The notes: generated by a model not told the origin, from the sequence alone. Positions 34,140-43,343 are shown, numbered from the stretch's first letter. The stretch is DNA of 64,000 nt from JBMOPD01 sp049323615 (GCA_049323615.1 JBMOPD010000079.1:84813-148812); one strand, 5' to 3'. Numbers and translations are program-made.

Positions 34140-34838
34140 ATGGATAACTACGCTGCCCCCGGGAGTAATTCCGGAAAGTCTTTTGATGCCGGGCGCGAGC
34201 AGGTCTTTGACAGCATGGCCCCACACTGGGATAGCACGGCCCCCCCGGTACCCCCGGAAAAGGTTCAGGAGCTGATTGCCCTCGCTGATGTAAAGGGTAA
34301 AACCGTCTTAGACGTGGGCGCCGGAACGGGAATTCTGGTGGCGGCAGGGCTGGCGGCGGGTCCCAGGCAGTGGATCGCCTGCGATTTATCCAGGGAAATG
34401 TTAAAAGTGTTGAAAGCAAAGTTTAAAAACAGGTTCAACGGGGATTTCATTCCGGCTACTGGCCCGCAATTATTGCTGCTGCATGCGGATGTTCATTCCT
34501 TGCCCCTGGAATCGGCTTCTGTGGATCGCGTGATATGTCATAACGCTTTTCCTCATTTTTACCAACCCAAGGCCGCTTTGGCCGGGCTGTTCCGGGTGCT
34601 GCGCCCGGGAGGCCTCCTGTTGATTAACCACTTTGCCGGACGGGAGTTCATCAACCAGGTACACTGCTCCGCCCCCCACTCCATACTGCATATGGATATG
34701 CTGGTACCGGCGGAGAAAGCCGCGGAGTGGATCAGGGAAGCGGGGTTCACGGTAACCGGCGCTGTTGATTCCCGGCAGCTGTACCGCATTACCGCGGTTC
34801 GTCCGGCAGATGGTGATCCAGATGGATCGGAACCCTGA
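34140..34838 (+). CDS. Class I SAM-dependent methyltransferase at the head of the zinc-type importer operon
   Basis: 232 residues. Motif I VLDVGAGTGILVAAGLAAGP, acidic loop ACDLSREML, then LHADVHSLPLESASVDRVIC and LFRVLRPGGLLLINHFAG. The N-terminal FDSMAPHWDSTAPPVPPEK is typical of small-molecule methyltransferases. It overlaps the ATPase gene. Substrate unknown. Confidence 0.88.
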   Translation: MDNYAAPGSNSGKSFDAGREQVFDSMAPHWDSTAPPVPPEKVQELIALADVKGKTVLDVGAGTGILVAAGLAAGPRQWIACDLSREMLKVLKAKFKNRFNGDFIPATGPQLLLLHADVHSLPLESASVDRVICHNAFPHFYQPKAALAGLFRVLRPGGLLLINHFAGREFINQVHCSAPHSILHMDMLVPAEKAAEWIREAGFTVTGAVDSRQLYRITAVRPADGDPDGSEP

Positions 34839-35529
34839 AGCCCTGTCACTGTCCGGAGTCGGGGCCGGTTACGGAAAAGAGCGGGTCTTGAGCAGTCTGT
34901 CCCTGTCGGTAAAAAAAGGGGAGTGCCTGGCCATTCTCGGCGAAAACGGGGCCGGCAAAACGACCCTGTTCAGGGCGATCCTGTACCTGCTGCCGGACTT
35001 AGTTGGCGCCATTCGCGTCCTGGGCCGGCCTATTAAGACCCCGGAGGACGGGGCCTGGGTCCGCTCCCAGGTCGGCTATGTGCCTCAAGGTCAGGGGAAA
35101 GGAAGGCTCCCCATTTCAGTCTTTGATGCGGTCATGCTGGGCCGCTGGGGCAAGTCCTTCGCCTATTTGCGGCGTCCCACGGCCCGGGATCGGGAACTCA
35201 CCGCAGCCATGCTTGATGTTGTCGGCCTGCAGGACTTCAGGTTTAAGGATTGCCGTTCCCTGTCGGGGGGGCAGATCCAGCGGGTGAATATTGCCCGGGC
35301 ACTGGTCAGGGAACCTCTGATCCTGCTTTTGGATGAGCCCACCACCTACCTTGACGGCACTTCCCGGGACGTGCTGACCCAACTGATTGATCAGGTCAGA
35401 AAAAAATGGCCTCTAACCATATTGATGATTACCCATGACGGTGAATATGCCCGCCAGTTGGCCGACCGGGTTGTTCACTTGTGCCGGGGCCGCATTGAAG
35501 AGAGCCTGGAGGCGTTTCATGAGCGTTGA
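34822..35529 (+). CDS. Metal ABC transporter ATP-binding protein (ZnuC/MntB-type)
   Basis: 235 residues from ATG 34822 (34810 is an alternative). Walker A GENGAGKTT, Q-loop YVPQGQGKGRLPISVFD, signature SLSGGQIQRVNIARAL, Walker B LLLDEPTTYLDG. Overlaps the methyltransferase upstream and the permease downstream. Belongs to the cluster A-1 metal importers. Confidence 0.88.
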   Translation: MDRNPEALSLSGVGAGYGKERVLSSLSLSVKKGECLAILGENGAGKTTLFRAILYLLPDLVGAIRVLGRPIKTPEDGAWVRSQVGYVPQGQGKGRLPISVFDAVMLGRWGKSFAYLRRPTARDRELTAAMLDVVGLQDFRFKDCRSLSGGQIQRVNIARALVREPLILLLDEPTTYLDGTSRDVLTQLIDQVRKKWPLTILMITHDGEYARQLADRVVHLCRGRIEESLEAFHER

Positions 35530-36319
35530 GGAGTACCTGCAGATTCCCATCTTCCAAAGGGCTTTCCTGGCCGCAGTGGTGGCCGGGGGGACGGTATCTT
35601 TGCTGGGTGTGGTCATCGTCATGCTTAACCTGACCACTATCCGCTTTGCCCTCATGCACATGGCCCTGCTTGGTGGCGCGGTGGGTTTGGCCCTTGGATC
35701 CACTCCCCTGGCCGGAGCCACTGCCGCCATTGTTCTGGGGTCCCTGCTTTTGGGACCCTTTTCGGAAAGGCTGCGCCTGGATACGGGGATCATCGGCGCC
35801 TTTTTCATGACCGGATCGATAGCCCTGGCCTTCGTGCTTTTTTACAAGGCCGGCGTGCCCGCCCTGGACGTGTTCGGCCTGTTTACCGGCAGCATCCTCA
35901 ACCTGAACCGGAGCGATCTCTGGGCCGTGGTTGGCCTGGGGGCCGTCATTTTGCTGTGCTATATGTGCCTGTTCAGGGAAATCCAGCTGGTCTTCTACGA
36001 TCCTGAGCAGGCGGAATGGCTGGGTGTCCCGGCCCGAAGGATTAAAAACGGGCTCCTCTTTTTAACCGGCCTGTCTATCGGGGTGGCCATGAAAGTTGTC
36101 GGCGCATTGCTCATCGACGCCCTGATCCTGATTCCCGCCATGACTGCCATGAGGTTGTCCCGCGGTTTGCTGCAGATACTCCTTTTATCGTCCCTTCTGG
36201 GCGTGGCCACGGCCGCCGGAGGGCTGCTGATTTCCATGACGCTGGACATGCCCACCGGCGCCACCATCACCCTGGTGGGCGTGGGCTTTCTGGGGCTCAG
36301 CATGTTGTTCCGGCGCTAA
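35519..36319 (+). CDS. Metal ABC transporter permease (ZnuB/MntC-type)
   Basis: 266 residues from ATG 35519, with CTGGAGG seven bases upstream. Eight or so hydrophobic segments of the ABC-3 family; IPIFQRAFLAAVVAGGTVSL at the N-terminus and VGALLIDALILIPAMTA in the sixth/seventh helix region are characteristic. Overlaps the ATPase stop by 11 bases. Confidence 0.9.
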   Translation: MSVEEYLQIPIFQRAFLAAVVAGGTVSLLGVVIVMLNLTTIRFALMHMALLGGAVGLALGSTPLAGATAAIVLGSLLLGPFSERLRLDTGIIGAFFMTGSIALAFVLFYKAGVPALDVFGLFTGSILNLNRSDLWAVVGLGAVILLCYMCLFREIQLVFYDPEQAEWLGVPARRIKNGLLFLTGLSIGVAMKVVGALLIDALILIPAMTAMRLSRGLLQILLLSSLLGVATAAGGLLISMTLDMPTGATITLVGVGFLGLSMLFRR

Positions 36320-36357
36320 AGGAGCAGGAAAATTAAGTCATGAAAGGGTGAGAATGA

Positions 36358-37215
36358 TTGATTAATACGGAAAGAAAAAGCAATAGAGGAAAGAGTGTTG
36401 ATCGGCGGAACAGTGCGGCTATTTGGGCGGTCCGGCTGGCTGTCACCGGGCTTATCATTTCGGTTCTGCTGGCCGGGTGTAATACTTCTAAAAAAGCCGA
36501 TTCTCCTCCCGGCAAAGAGGCGGCTTCTCCCGCCAAAGGTTCCGGATCCGTGGTTGTTGCTTCAACCAGCTGGACGGCCCTGATGGCCAGGGCCGCCGGA
36601 GCCGGGGATGTGGCGGTTTTGGCTCCCGCCGAACTCAAGCACCCGCCCGAGTACGATTTCCGCCCCAGCGATGTTGAAAAGCTTAAGGATGCAAAACTGA
36701 TCGTTTATGCCGGTTACGAACCGTTTATGAAGAAAATGCTTCAGGCCACCCAGACGCCCGGGGACAAGGTCGTGCAGGTGGTGACCGTCAATACTCCGGA
36801 CAACCTTAAAAAGCAGACCCGCCTGTTGGCTGAAAAACTGGGGACCGCCGAGGCCCAAAAAGCCTGGGAGGCTGAATTTGATCGGGCGGTGTCCGCCCTT
36901 CAGGAGACGGCGGCAAAGCAAAATGTGGCCGGAAAAAGGGTTTTGGTACAAAAACACCAGGCTGCCTTCGCCAAATGGCTTGGCTACCAGGTGGTGGCTG
37001 AATTCGGGCCGGAAGAGCTGAGTCCGGCAAAAATGGGAGAATTAGCATCCCTCAAACCCGACCTGATTATTGACAACTTCCACAATCCCCAGGGGCAGGG
37101 TATCGCTGATATAGCAAAATGCCCACGGGTGGAACTGCGCAACTTTCCAGGCCCGGAACACAAAAGCTTACAAGACCTGCTGGCGGATAATGCCCGGAGG
37201 CTTGGCTTGATTTAG
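36358..37215 (+). CDS. Metal ABC transporter substrate-binding lipoprotein (ZnuA/TroA-type)
   Basis: 285 residues from TTG 36358 after AAAGGGTGA. Lipobox SVLLAGC gives a lipidated Cys at residue 41 after an unusually long basic N-terminus. TroA-fold markers: HPPEYDFRPSDVEKLKDAKL and YAGYEPFMKKM. The usual DPHEYEP first His site reads KHPPEYDF, shifted by one or two residues. His also occur in KHQAAF and DNFHNP. The metal is not decided; zinc or manganese type by fold. Confidence 0.85.
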   Translation: MINTERKSNRGKSVDRRNSAAIWAVRLAVTGLIISVLLAGCNTSKKADSPPGKEAASPAKGSGSVVVASTSWTALMARAAGAGDVAVLAPAELKHPPEYDFRPSDVEKLKDAKLIVYAGYEPFMKKMLQATQTPGDKVVQVVTVNTPDNLKKQTRLLAEKLGTAEAQKAWEAEFDRAVSALQETAAKQNVAGKRVLVQKHQAAFAKWLGYQVVAEFGPEELSPAKMGELASLKPDLIIDNFHNPQGQGIADIAKCPRVELRNFPGPEHKSLQDLLADNARRLGLI

Positions 37216-37274
37216 AGAAATTTTTTATCATCCGACGGTGAGCAACAATTTTTTTATCGTAAAAACAGTGTGAA

Positions 37275-37410
37275 CGGCTGAAGACGTTCCACCACGACAG
37301 TGGCGTATTCAGGTTGGATAATTCAGCATAAACATAACTTAACCATGAAGGTTATTTTTCTTCTGTAACAGGAAGATCCGGCTTTCATGGTTTGTTGTTT
37401 TTTTAGCCTT
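37275..37410 (+). promoter_or_regulatory. Leader C: hairpins and terminator before the decayed nik-like cluster
   Basis: gaacg-gctgaaga-cgttc, then a terminator in which aaccatgaa pairs with ttcatggtt around an inner tcttctg/caggaaga stem, followed by tgttgttttttt. Layout and the word ccatgaagg echo elements A and B, although the sequence is more diverged. Confidence 0.45.
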
Positions 37411-37414
37411 TTTA

Positions 37415-37631
37415 AAAATTTAAGAAGTCTTCGGAGCCTACGTGGTGGTACACGTGGGCACCCGCGGCGTCCTGGAGCTTTTACCCGGAAATCCCGAGCC
37501 ACTTGAGGGAGATCTACCTGGAAATAGAGGGCCGGCTTGAAGAGAGGATGGGCGAGGTGAAAGGCGAATTCCGGGGCGGCTCGGTAAACATCATCACAGC
37601 CGGGGAAGCGGCCGGACGGGGTGATAAATGA
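37415..37631 (+). pseudogene. Gene remnant of unknown family
   Basis: A frame with coding-like composition ends at TGA 37629-37631: EPTWWYTWAPAASWSFYPE, then HLREIYLEIEGRLEERMGE and VNIITAGEAAGRGDK. A stop lies a few codons upstream and no start or ribosome site is seen, so this is a C-terminal fragment. I do not recognise the family. Confidence 0.35.
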
Positions 37632-37688
37632 TGTAAGGAAGTGGCCTGGTGACAGGGAATGTAAAAAGGCGGCCGGCCAAAATGCTGC

Positions 37689-38324
37689 TTGTGGGAAGTG
37701 GTGGCGATCAAACGTTATCTGCTAAGACGCATGCTTTATCTTCTTCCGGTAATGCTGGGGGTTTCCGTTATTACCTTCGGGCTTATCAACCTGGCCCCCG
37801 GAGATCCGGCTGAACTAATCCTCCGGGCCGGCGGGGTGGAGCCCACCCGGGAGGCAGTAGAGGCCCTGCGGGAAGATCTGGGCCTGAACGCCCCGCTCTA
37901 TGTCCAGTACGGCCGTTGGCTGTGGAATGTCCTCCATCTTGACCTGGGCAAGTCTTTCCGCACCGGCCGGCCGGTGGCCGGCGAGATCCTGTGCCGCTTT
38001 CCGGCCACCTTGGAACTGACGTGTGCAGCCATGGCGCTGGTGGTGCTGTTTGCCCTGCCCTTCGGTGTCCTGGCCGCACTTTACCGGCACGCGCTGGTGG
38101 ATCACCTGACCCGCATCGGCGCCCTGGTAGAGGCCTCCATGCCTGGTTTCTGGCTCGGCCTGGTGCTGATCTATCTTTTTGCCGTCAGGCTCCACCTCCT
38201 GCCGGTAATGGGCCGGGGAGGCATCGATCACCAGATCCTGCCGGCCATCACCCTGGCCTTTAACCTGTTGGGTGACGGCCTGCGGGACGTGCTCGACCCG
38301 CGCGGCTTCACCCGGCGGCGGTAA
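37689..38324 (+). pseudogene. NikB-type permease truncated and fused to a NikC C-terminus
   Basis: Residues 1-~185 match NikB (MLYLLPVMLGVSVITFGLIN, LREDLGLNAPLYVQYGRWLW, GKSFRTGRPVAGEIL). At LPAIT the frame jumps into AFNLLGDGLRDVLDPRGF, the C-terminal signature of NikC. The EAA loop of NikB and nearly all of NikC are gone, so no functional permease is possible. The join is in frame, as from one large deletion. Confidence 0.8.
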
Positions 38325-38385
38325 GGATACCCTATTATATATCCTGAAGACTGCTGCCTGACGACTGAAGGCCGATATAAGGGGG

Positions 38386-38745
38386 GTGGCAATAGTGCTC
38401 CAGGTAAACAACCTAACGGTTAAATACCAGGTGACAGACGGCGCAGTGGTCGCCGTGGCCGGGGTGAGTTTTACCCTTGCCCCGGGAGAAATTCTGGGCC
38501 TGGTGGGGGAGAGCGGCTGCGGCAAGAGCACCCTGGGGCGGCTGGCGGCAGTGCCCGATGCCTCGCCGGGCCGGGGGCTGCCGGAAGTGCCGCTGGCGGG
38601 CGAGCCGCCCGACCCGCGCAATCCGCCGGCCGGCTGCCGCTTTCACCCCCGCTGCCCCGGAGCGGCTGAGGTATGCAGGCGCGAAGAGCCGCCGCTGGCG
38701 GCAGCCGGTGAAGAACACCGGGTTGCCTGCCATTTGGCCCGTTAA
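38386..38745 (+). pseudogene. NikD/NikE-type ATPase reduced to N- and C-terminal ends
   Basis: 119 residues: an N-terminal cassette start with Walker A GESGCGKSTLG, then directly the oligopeptide/nickel C-terminal domain PPAGCRFHPRCPGAAEVCRR. Q-loop, signature and Walker B are missing. A second in-frame internal deletion in the same cluster. Confidence 0.8.
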
Positions 38746-38774
38746 ACTTTAAAGTGGAAAGGTGGGGATGACAG

Positions 38775-39210
38775 GTGCAGCTTATTTCAGATGTCCTGCC
38801 CGATGTCCTGAAGCTGTGGAAGAATGTGCTGCCTTCCATGCTGATGGGTTGCTTTCTCGGCAATTTATTTCATAATACTGTTTTTTTCTGCAGCGCCTGG
38901 GCCGGGGAATGCGCCCCCTGGCGCGGCTGGGCCATTTGCCTGCGGGCTGTGCCACCTCCCTCACCTTATGCCTGGCCGACCGGATTGCCGCCTACACCAT
39001 GCTGGCCGGGCTGAAAAATACCGGGGTAGTCGGGGCCCGTGAGGTGGTGGTTTCTTTTCTGGTTTCCGCCCTTCCCACCGGACTACATTTTACGATTTTT
39101 TTCTTCAGCCCGGCGGTTATAGCATCCTGGGATGCCGCACCGGAGCCGTGTACCTGGCCATTTACCTTGGTATAAGTCTAATGGTCAGCGCCGTGGGGCT
39201 GCTGCTCTAG
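38775..39210 (+). pseudogene. Frameshifted nucleoside-recognition (gate-type) membrane protein
   Basis: Three frames together read as one membrane protein: LWKNVLPSMLMGCFLGNLFH (frame 1), then LARLGHLPAGCATSLTLCLA and AYTMLAGLKNTGVVGAREVV (frame 2), then AVYLAIYLGISLMVSAVGLL to a stop at 39208-39210. At least two frameshifts. Similar proteins accompany nickel/cobalt transport genes in anaerobes; the family assignment is by eye. Confidence 0.6.
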
Positions 39211-39381
39211 TTGTTTTGCCGCGACTCGGTGCTGCAGGCAGGGGCTTTTAAAGATGCTGCTCAGGTAAATCACCCTGGTCATTAATCGTCAAGTGGGGGG
39301 TGATGCATTTTAAGTTAATAATGTGACATTTTGCCGGCTGCAGTTATGAGCTTAATTTTACACTTAAAGGAGAGGAATTGG

Positions 39382-40131
39382 ATGAAAGAGAAACAGAAAG
39401 TTGCCTTGTGTGATACCACGGACTTGATGGTATACGGCCATGAGCCCTGGCTGGAGATGGCCGGCAGCCACGGCCACGCGGGCGGCAGCGTAGAGGTGTA
39501 TGTAAAATGGGGGCACAATATGCAGACGGACGGGCTGGCCCGGAAAGATGGCATGGCCTCACTGGTTGTGAACCCGGGTGGGGAAAAAGAAGAGTTGACC
39601 CTCGCCGGCGGCGGGCCCGATTATTATACCCTGCGTTTTTCCACGCCTGCAGACGGGTTTTACCATGTTGTTACTAGAAACACCGGCAGCTACGTGTTGG
39701 ATAAGGAGGGCAAGCATCATAAGGGCACCCGAAGGGAACATCCGGATGCGGCCCAGGCCATTTTTTATAACCAGTACGCGCAGACTTTTGTACCGGTGGG
39801 ACACGACCCGGAGGGCATTCCCCACCGGGCGGGAATGCCGTTGGAAATAATACCGGCGTTATGGAAACAATGGCGGATGGGGGATGAAATTAGCCTGCAG
39901 GTACAGTTCCGCGGTGAGCCGCTGGATGGAGTGTCCCTGGACGTGGCCTGCAAAGGGCCCGGCGGATACCGGCAGTGGCAGGAAATGACGGGCGGGGACG
40001 GCCGCATCAATCTACAGGCCCGGGAGCCCGGCCGCTACCTGGTGGTGGCCCGCCACCGGGTGCCGGAGAAAGAAGGGGTGTATGACGCCCTGTCCCTGAC
40101 TGCAACACTGTGCTTTTTGGTGACTAAATAA
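39382..40131 (+). CDS. DUF4198-domain protein, probable metal-uptake accessory
   Basis: 249 residues from ATG 39382, with AAAGGAGAGG upstream. N-terminal GHEPWLEMAGSHGHAGGSVE and VKWGHNMQTDGLARKDG contain His suited to Ni/Co. The C-terminal beta domain has GRINLQAREPGRYLVVARHR. Most relatives are exported, yet no signal peptide is visible here even from the upstream frame (39331). It lies inside the decayed nik-like cluster but is itself intact. Confidence 0.7.
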   Translation: MKEKQKVALCDTTDLMVYGHEPWLEMAGSHGHAGGSVEVYVKWGHNMQTDGLARKDGMASLVVNPGGEKEELTLAGGGPDYYTLRFSTPADGFYHVVTRNTGSYVLDKEGKHHKGTRREHPDAAQAIFYNQYAQTFVPVGHDPEGIPHRAGMPLEIIPALWKQWRMGDEISLQVQFRGEPLDGVSLDVACKGPGGYRQWQEMTGGDGRINLQAREPGRYLVVARHRVPEKEGVYDALSLTATLCFLVTK

Positions 40132-40315
40132 AACCTTGTTACGAGCAAAGTGGCACTTAAGCTACAAGGAAGTTAGACGTTACGAGGCAGCGTCTTTTGG
40201 CTACCAGGTTCTGAAGGACCGTCATGACCACCTTTCATACCACCGGTCATGACGGTTCAACAGGGCGAATGCCCGCAACTGATGGAGCAAAGTATAGGCG
40301 AAGGGAGGGGTATAA
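40132..40315 (+). promoter_or_regulatory. Leader with strong hairpins before the methyltransferase remnant
   Basis: agacgttacgaggcagcgtct folds as agacg/cgtct, and ccgtcatgacc pairs with ggtcatgacgg (40219-40256). Neither stem ends in a good U-tract. These may be part of a leader like the others in this region. Confidence 0.4.
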
Positions 40316-41167
40316 ATGCAAGAACGGCAACGGGGCGGGGAGGCAAACGTATCTTTTTTAGTAAACCAGATCAGGAAACCCCGTTTTGGGGAAGAAATAT
40401 GGAGTGGGGCGCATAAAGGCTCCCTGCACGACCGGCGTCGCCGCGATGTATCGCCATTGGATTACTGGGAACCGCCTGGCCGGTCGGTTTGCGCGCCGGG
40501 CAGGGCAGGAGCGCACCAAAAAGCGCGTGGATAGGGTGCTGGCCTGGCTTGAACAGCAGGGAATCCTGCATTCGGAAATGGAGGTGCTGGACATCGGCGC
40601 CGGCACGGGTGTCTTCACCGTTCCCCTGGCCCGCCGGGCGGCAAGGGTGACAGCCCTGGAGCCGGCCCCGGAGATGCTGGCTGCCCTGCAGAAAAGGGTT
40701 GAAGCGGAGGGACTTGCGAACGTCTATTTTCTTGACCGGGAATGGGAGAAAGTTGACCCGGCAGCCGAAGGACTGGCCGGCAGGTTCGACCTGGTCTTTG
40801 CATCCCTCACGCCGGGGGTACGGGATATAGATACTCTCATGAAAATGACGGCCTGCTCCCGCGGCTGGTGTTTCCTGTGCGATTTCGGCCTTTCCGGCAA
40901 AAGTGGCCTACCACGGCTGCCCCATATTCAGCCTGCAAAGTTTTGATGGAAGTGGTTTTTATCGTCAATTCGGCCCTGGCCAACCGCTGGCCGTACAAGC
41001 CGATCGCGGAAATACTGCGGTCGGACCGAGCCTGGATAAAGCCTGGATCGGAAAATAAAAAGCGGCCCCGGATGGGGCCAGGTCACTCTGACATCGAAGG
41101 TTTGCAGAAAACCCTTGCCGGGAGCATGGGGAAAGGACGATTTAGTGGTTTTTGTTTGGGTGGGTAA
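40316..41167 (+). pseudogene. Frameshifted SAM-dependent methyltransferase
   Basis: Frame 2 supplies the first ~30 residues (MQERQRGGEANVSFLVNQI). Frame 3 (40386-40946) carries the core: VLAWLEQQGILHSEMEVLD, IGAGTGVFTVPLARRA, DLVFASLTPGVRDIDTLM. After ~40925 the continuation moves to another frame (VLMEVVFIVNSALANRWPYK). The core family is one I associate with nickel transporters. The disruptions fit the general decay of 37.4-41.2 kb. Confidence 0.7.
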
Positions 41168-41191
41168 CAATTCAACTTGGGAGGGATAGCC

Positions 41192-42181
41192 GTGGATATC
41201 AGGGATATTATGTCAAAAATACACCGTGATCACATTACCATTATTCAGGAAGAAGTGCCTGTCCAGTTCGATAACCGTCAGCAAGCCCCCCTTGGATTTA
41301 AGTGGCGCAACAGACACTATGAGGTGCTGAAGCCAATTCTGGTCAGCAATGTACCGGGAGGACACCCCAATTACCTGGTTCTGACAGACGGTGGAGTTTT
41401 TAATCTGACGATGCTTCGTGATCAAGAGACTGCTGTCTTTTGTAAAAGCAGGTGGGTATTAAAGTACCGGGTTAACGACGATACTCCCGCCAAGACCGAT
41501 TTTGACCAGGACATTCCTTTGTTTTCTAAGAGTTCCGGTATTACCGCATTCTCTTTGCGGGAGGGCGGCAGTAGTTTGTTTGTTCCTTTACCTTTATTAA
41601 ATATAGTTCATTATCACGGCCACCTGTGTCCTGAACTGGCAGTAGGGTACCGGGCAGGATTGATTGCCCAAAATGAACTGGGCCTGACCCGGGACAACGC
41701 CCGTGATTTTTTTATCATGGCCGAAAACATGTCCTCTGCCATAGACACCCTGCAGTACATGACGGGTTGTACCATAGGCAACCAGAGCTTTTACGCTTAT
41801 GATTTAGGCAAGCACGTTTATTATTTTGGCCGTTTTCATGGTGGTCCCGAACCCCGGGAGGCCCTGCGGGTGGCCCTGATTAACCCGATCATTAATTTAT
41901 GCCATGTAAACGATATTGAAGAGAGAATTATGGCCGGCCGGGCCGTTTCTGCCGAAGTGGAGGAGTATCATCGGACGATTGATAAAGCAGTGTCGGAGAT
42001 TTTAAACATTCCCGAGGAAAGCTTATTTGCCAAATCAAAGGTTTCTTTGGGCCCTCCGCATTTAATTAACAGTCGTGATTATACCAAATGCTCTTGTTGT
42101 GGGGAAGTAGTGGCAGTAAGGAAAGCTATCCTGGGAAAAAAAGGATTATTGTGCCAGGTATGCGTGGCCAAAGTAATATGA
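41192..42181 (+). CDS. FmdE-domain protein with N-terminal extension and C-terminal zinc ribbon
   Basis: 329 residues from GTG 41192 after GGGAGGG. The FmdE core starts near residue 135: HYHGHLCPELAVGYRAGLIA and MTGCTIGNQSFYAYDLGKHV, with the His and Cys of the family metal site. The C-terminus has CSCCGEVVAVRK and LLCQVCVAKVI, a zinc ribbon. The first ~130 residues (RHYEVLKPILVSNVPGGHP) are an extension I do not recognise. FmdE proteins occur in molybdenum/tungsten enzyme contexts; their exact role is unsettled. Confidence 0.82.
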   Translation: MDIRDIMSKIHRDHITIIQEEVPVQFDNRQQAPLGFKWRNRHYEVLKPILVSNVPGGHPNYLVLTDGGVFNLTMLRDQETAVFCKSRWVLKYRVNDDTPAKTDFDQDIPLFSKSSGITAFSLREGGSSLFVPLPLLNIVHYHGHLCPELAVGYRAGLIAQNELGLTRDNARDFFIMAENMSSAIDTLQYMTGCTIGNQSFYAYDLGKHVYYFGRFHGGPEPREALRVALINPIINLCHVNDIEERIMAGRAVSAEVEEYHRTIDKAVSEILNIPEESLFAKSKVSLGPPHLINSRDYTKCSCCGEVVAVRKAILGKKGLLCQVCVAKVI

Positions 42182-42397
42182 TTATCTGCTAATAAAAAAA
42201 ATAATATAAAGCCCCTGGTTTGATGTATTTGGCAATTTATGGTACGATAATGGCAAATGGTTTGCGTTGATAACTAATACCAGACATCATATTAAGGAAA
42301 TCCTTTAATCTCCACAGGTACATTTTGAAACAAAAGATTATTTTTCATGTCCATGATGGAAAGATACCCGTATGTACTTCGGCAGGAAGGGCTGAGC

Positions 42398-42835
42398 ATG
42401 ATGGATTTACCTGTCAATCTTAAGAAATTGCGGCAAAAAGCATCAGACATCCGCAGGGCAGTGAATTACCTGGGGCCGATTGCCAAACAGGGTGTTAAGG
42501 ACTATCTGAGCGATATTAAAGGTATCGCGGCCAGTAAGTATTATCTCATTGTGGCCACCGAAGCAGCTATCGATATTTGCAATCACCTGGCAGCCCGCCT
42601 GGCCAAACAGGCGCCAAACAATTATGCAGAATGCTTTCAGATATTGGCGCAGGCACACATAATCAGTTTTCCCCTGGCAGAGCGCATGATCCGCATGGCT
42701 AAATTTCGCAACCTCCTAATCCATCAGTACACAGACATAAATGACGAAAAGGTATATGATATTATTTGCAACGATCTGGAAGACCTGGACATTTATCTGG
42801 CTGAACTGGCGGTATTATTAAAGACAGAGCTATAG
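42398..42835 (+). CDS. HEPN (HepT-like) toxin
   Basis: 145 residues from ATG 42398 after AGGAAGGG; earlier starts lack a site. The HEPN RNase motif is RNLLIHQY (R-x4-H). Helical throughout, with SKYYLIVATEAAIDICNHLA typical. Its partner nucleotidyltransferase follows 19 bases later. Confidence 0.88.
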   Translation: MMDLPVNLKKLRQKASDIRRAVNYLGPIAKQGVKDYLSDIKGIAASKYYLIVATEAAIDICNHLAARLAKQAPNNYAECFQILAQAHIISFPLAERMIRMAKFRNLLIHQYTDINDEKVYDIICNDLEDLDIYLAELAVLLKTEL

Positions 42836-42854
42836 CTAAAAGGAGAAAAGTGGT

Positions 42855-43289
42855 ATGGGCGGGAGGCATACTCTGAGAGTACGGGACCGAAAAGAAATTT
42901 GCCGGAAAATAACTCAAATTTTGTTCAGGCGGCAGGAAATAATCTTCGCCTACGTTTTCGGTTCCTTTATTGCTGATGCCTCTTTCCATGACATTGACAT
43001 CGGCGTATTTATAAAAAAAGACTGGTTAGGCAGGCAATCGTTTTTAGATTACCAGATCTCCCTGGAGATTGAGTTGGAAAAGGAATTGCCATTTCTTACA
43101 GATGTAAAAGTGTTAAATTATGCGCCTATACCCTTGTGCCACTCGGCCAGCGACGGCAGAGTGCTTTTCTGTCGCGACGAAGAGGTACGCTATGACTGGG
43201 TAGAGAAGATCTGGGATACATATCTTGATATGCAGTACTTTTTGCGTAATTCTCTGCGTGATTTATTGGTTGTGGAACTCAAAAAATAA
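42855..43289 (+). CDS. MNT-type nucleotidyltransferase antitoxin
   Basis: 144 residues. The minimal nucleotidyltransferase motif is FGSFIADASFHDIDIGVFI (GS-x10-D-x-D). With the HEPN gene it forms a HepT/MntA-type toxin-antitoxin pair in which the MNT modifies and silences the HEPN RNase. Toxin-first order is common in this class. Confidence 0.88.
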   Translation: MGGRHTLRVRDRKEICRKITQILFRRQEIIFAYVFGSFIADASFHDIDIGVFIKKDWLGRQSFLDYQISLEIELEKELPFLTDVKVLNYAPIPLCHSASDGRVLFCRDEEVRYDWVEKIWDTYLDMQYFLRNSLRDLLVVELKK

Positions 43290-43343
43290 TGGATAAATTG
43301 CCAAAACTGTGCTAGTATATACTTAACTGAATAATAACTTGTC

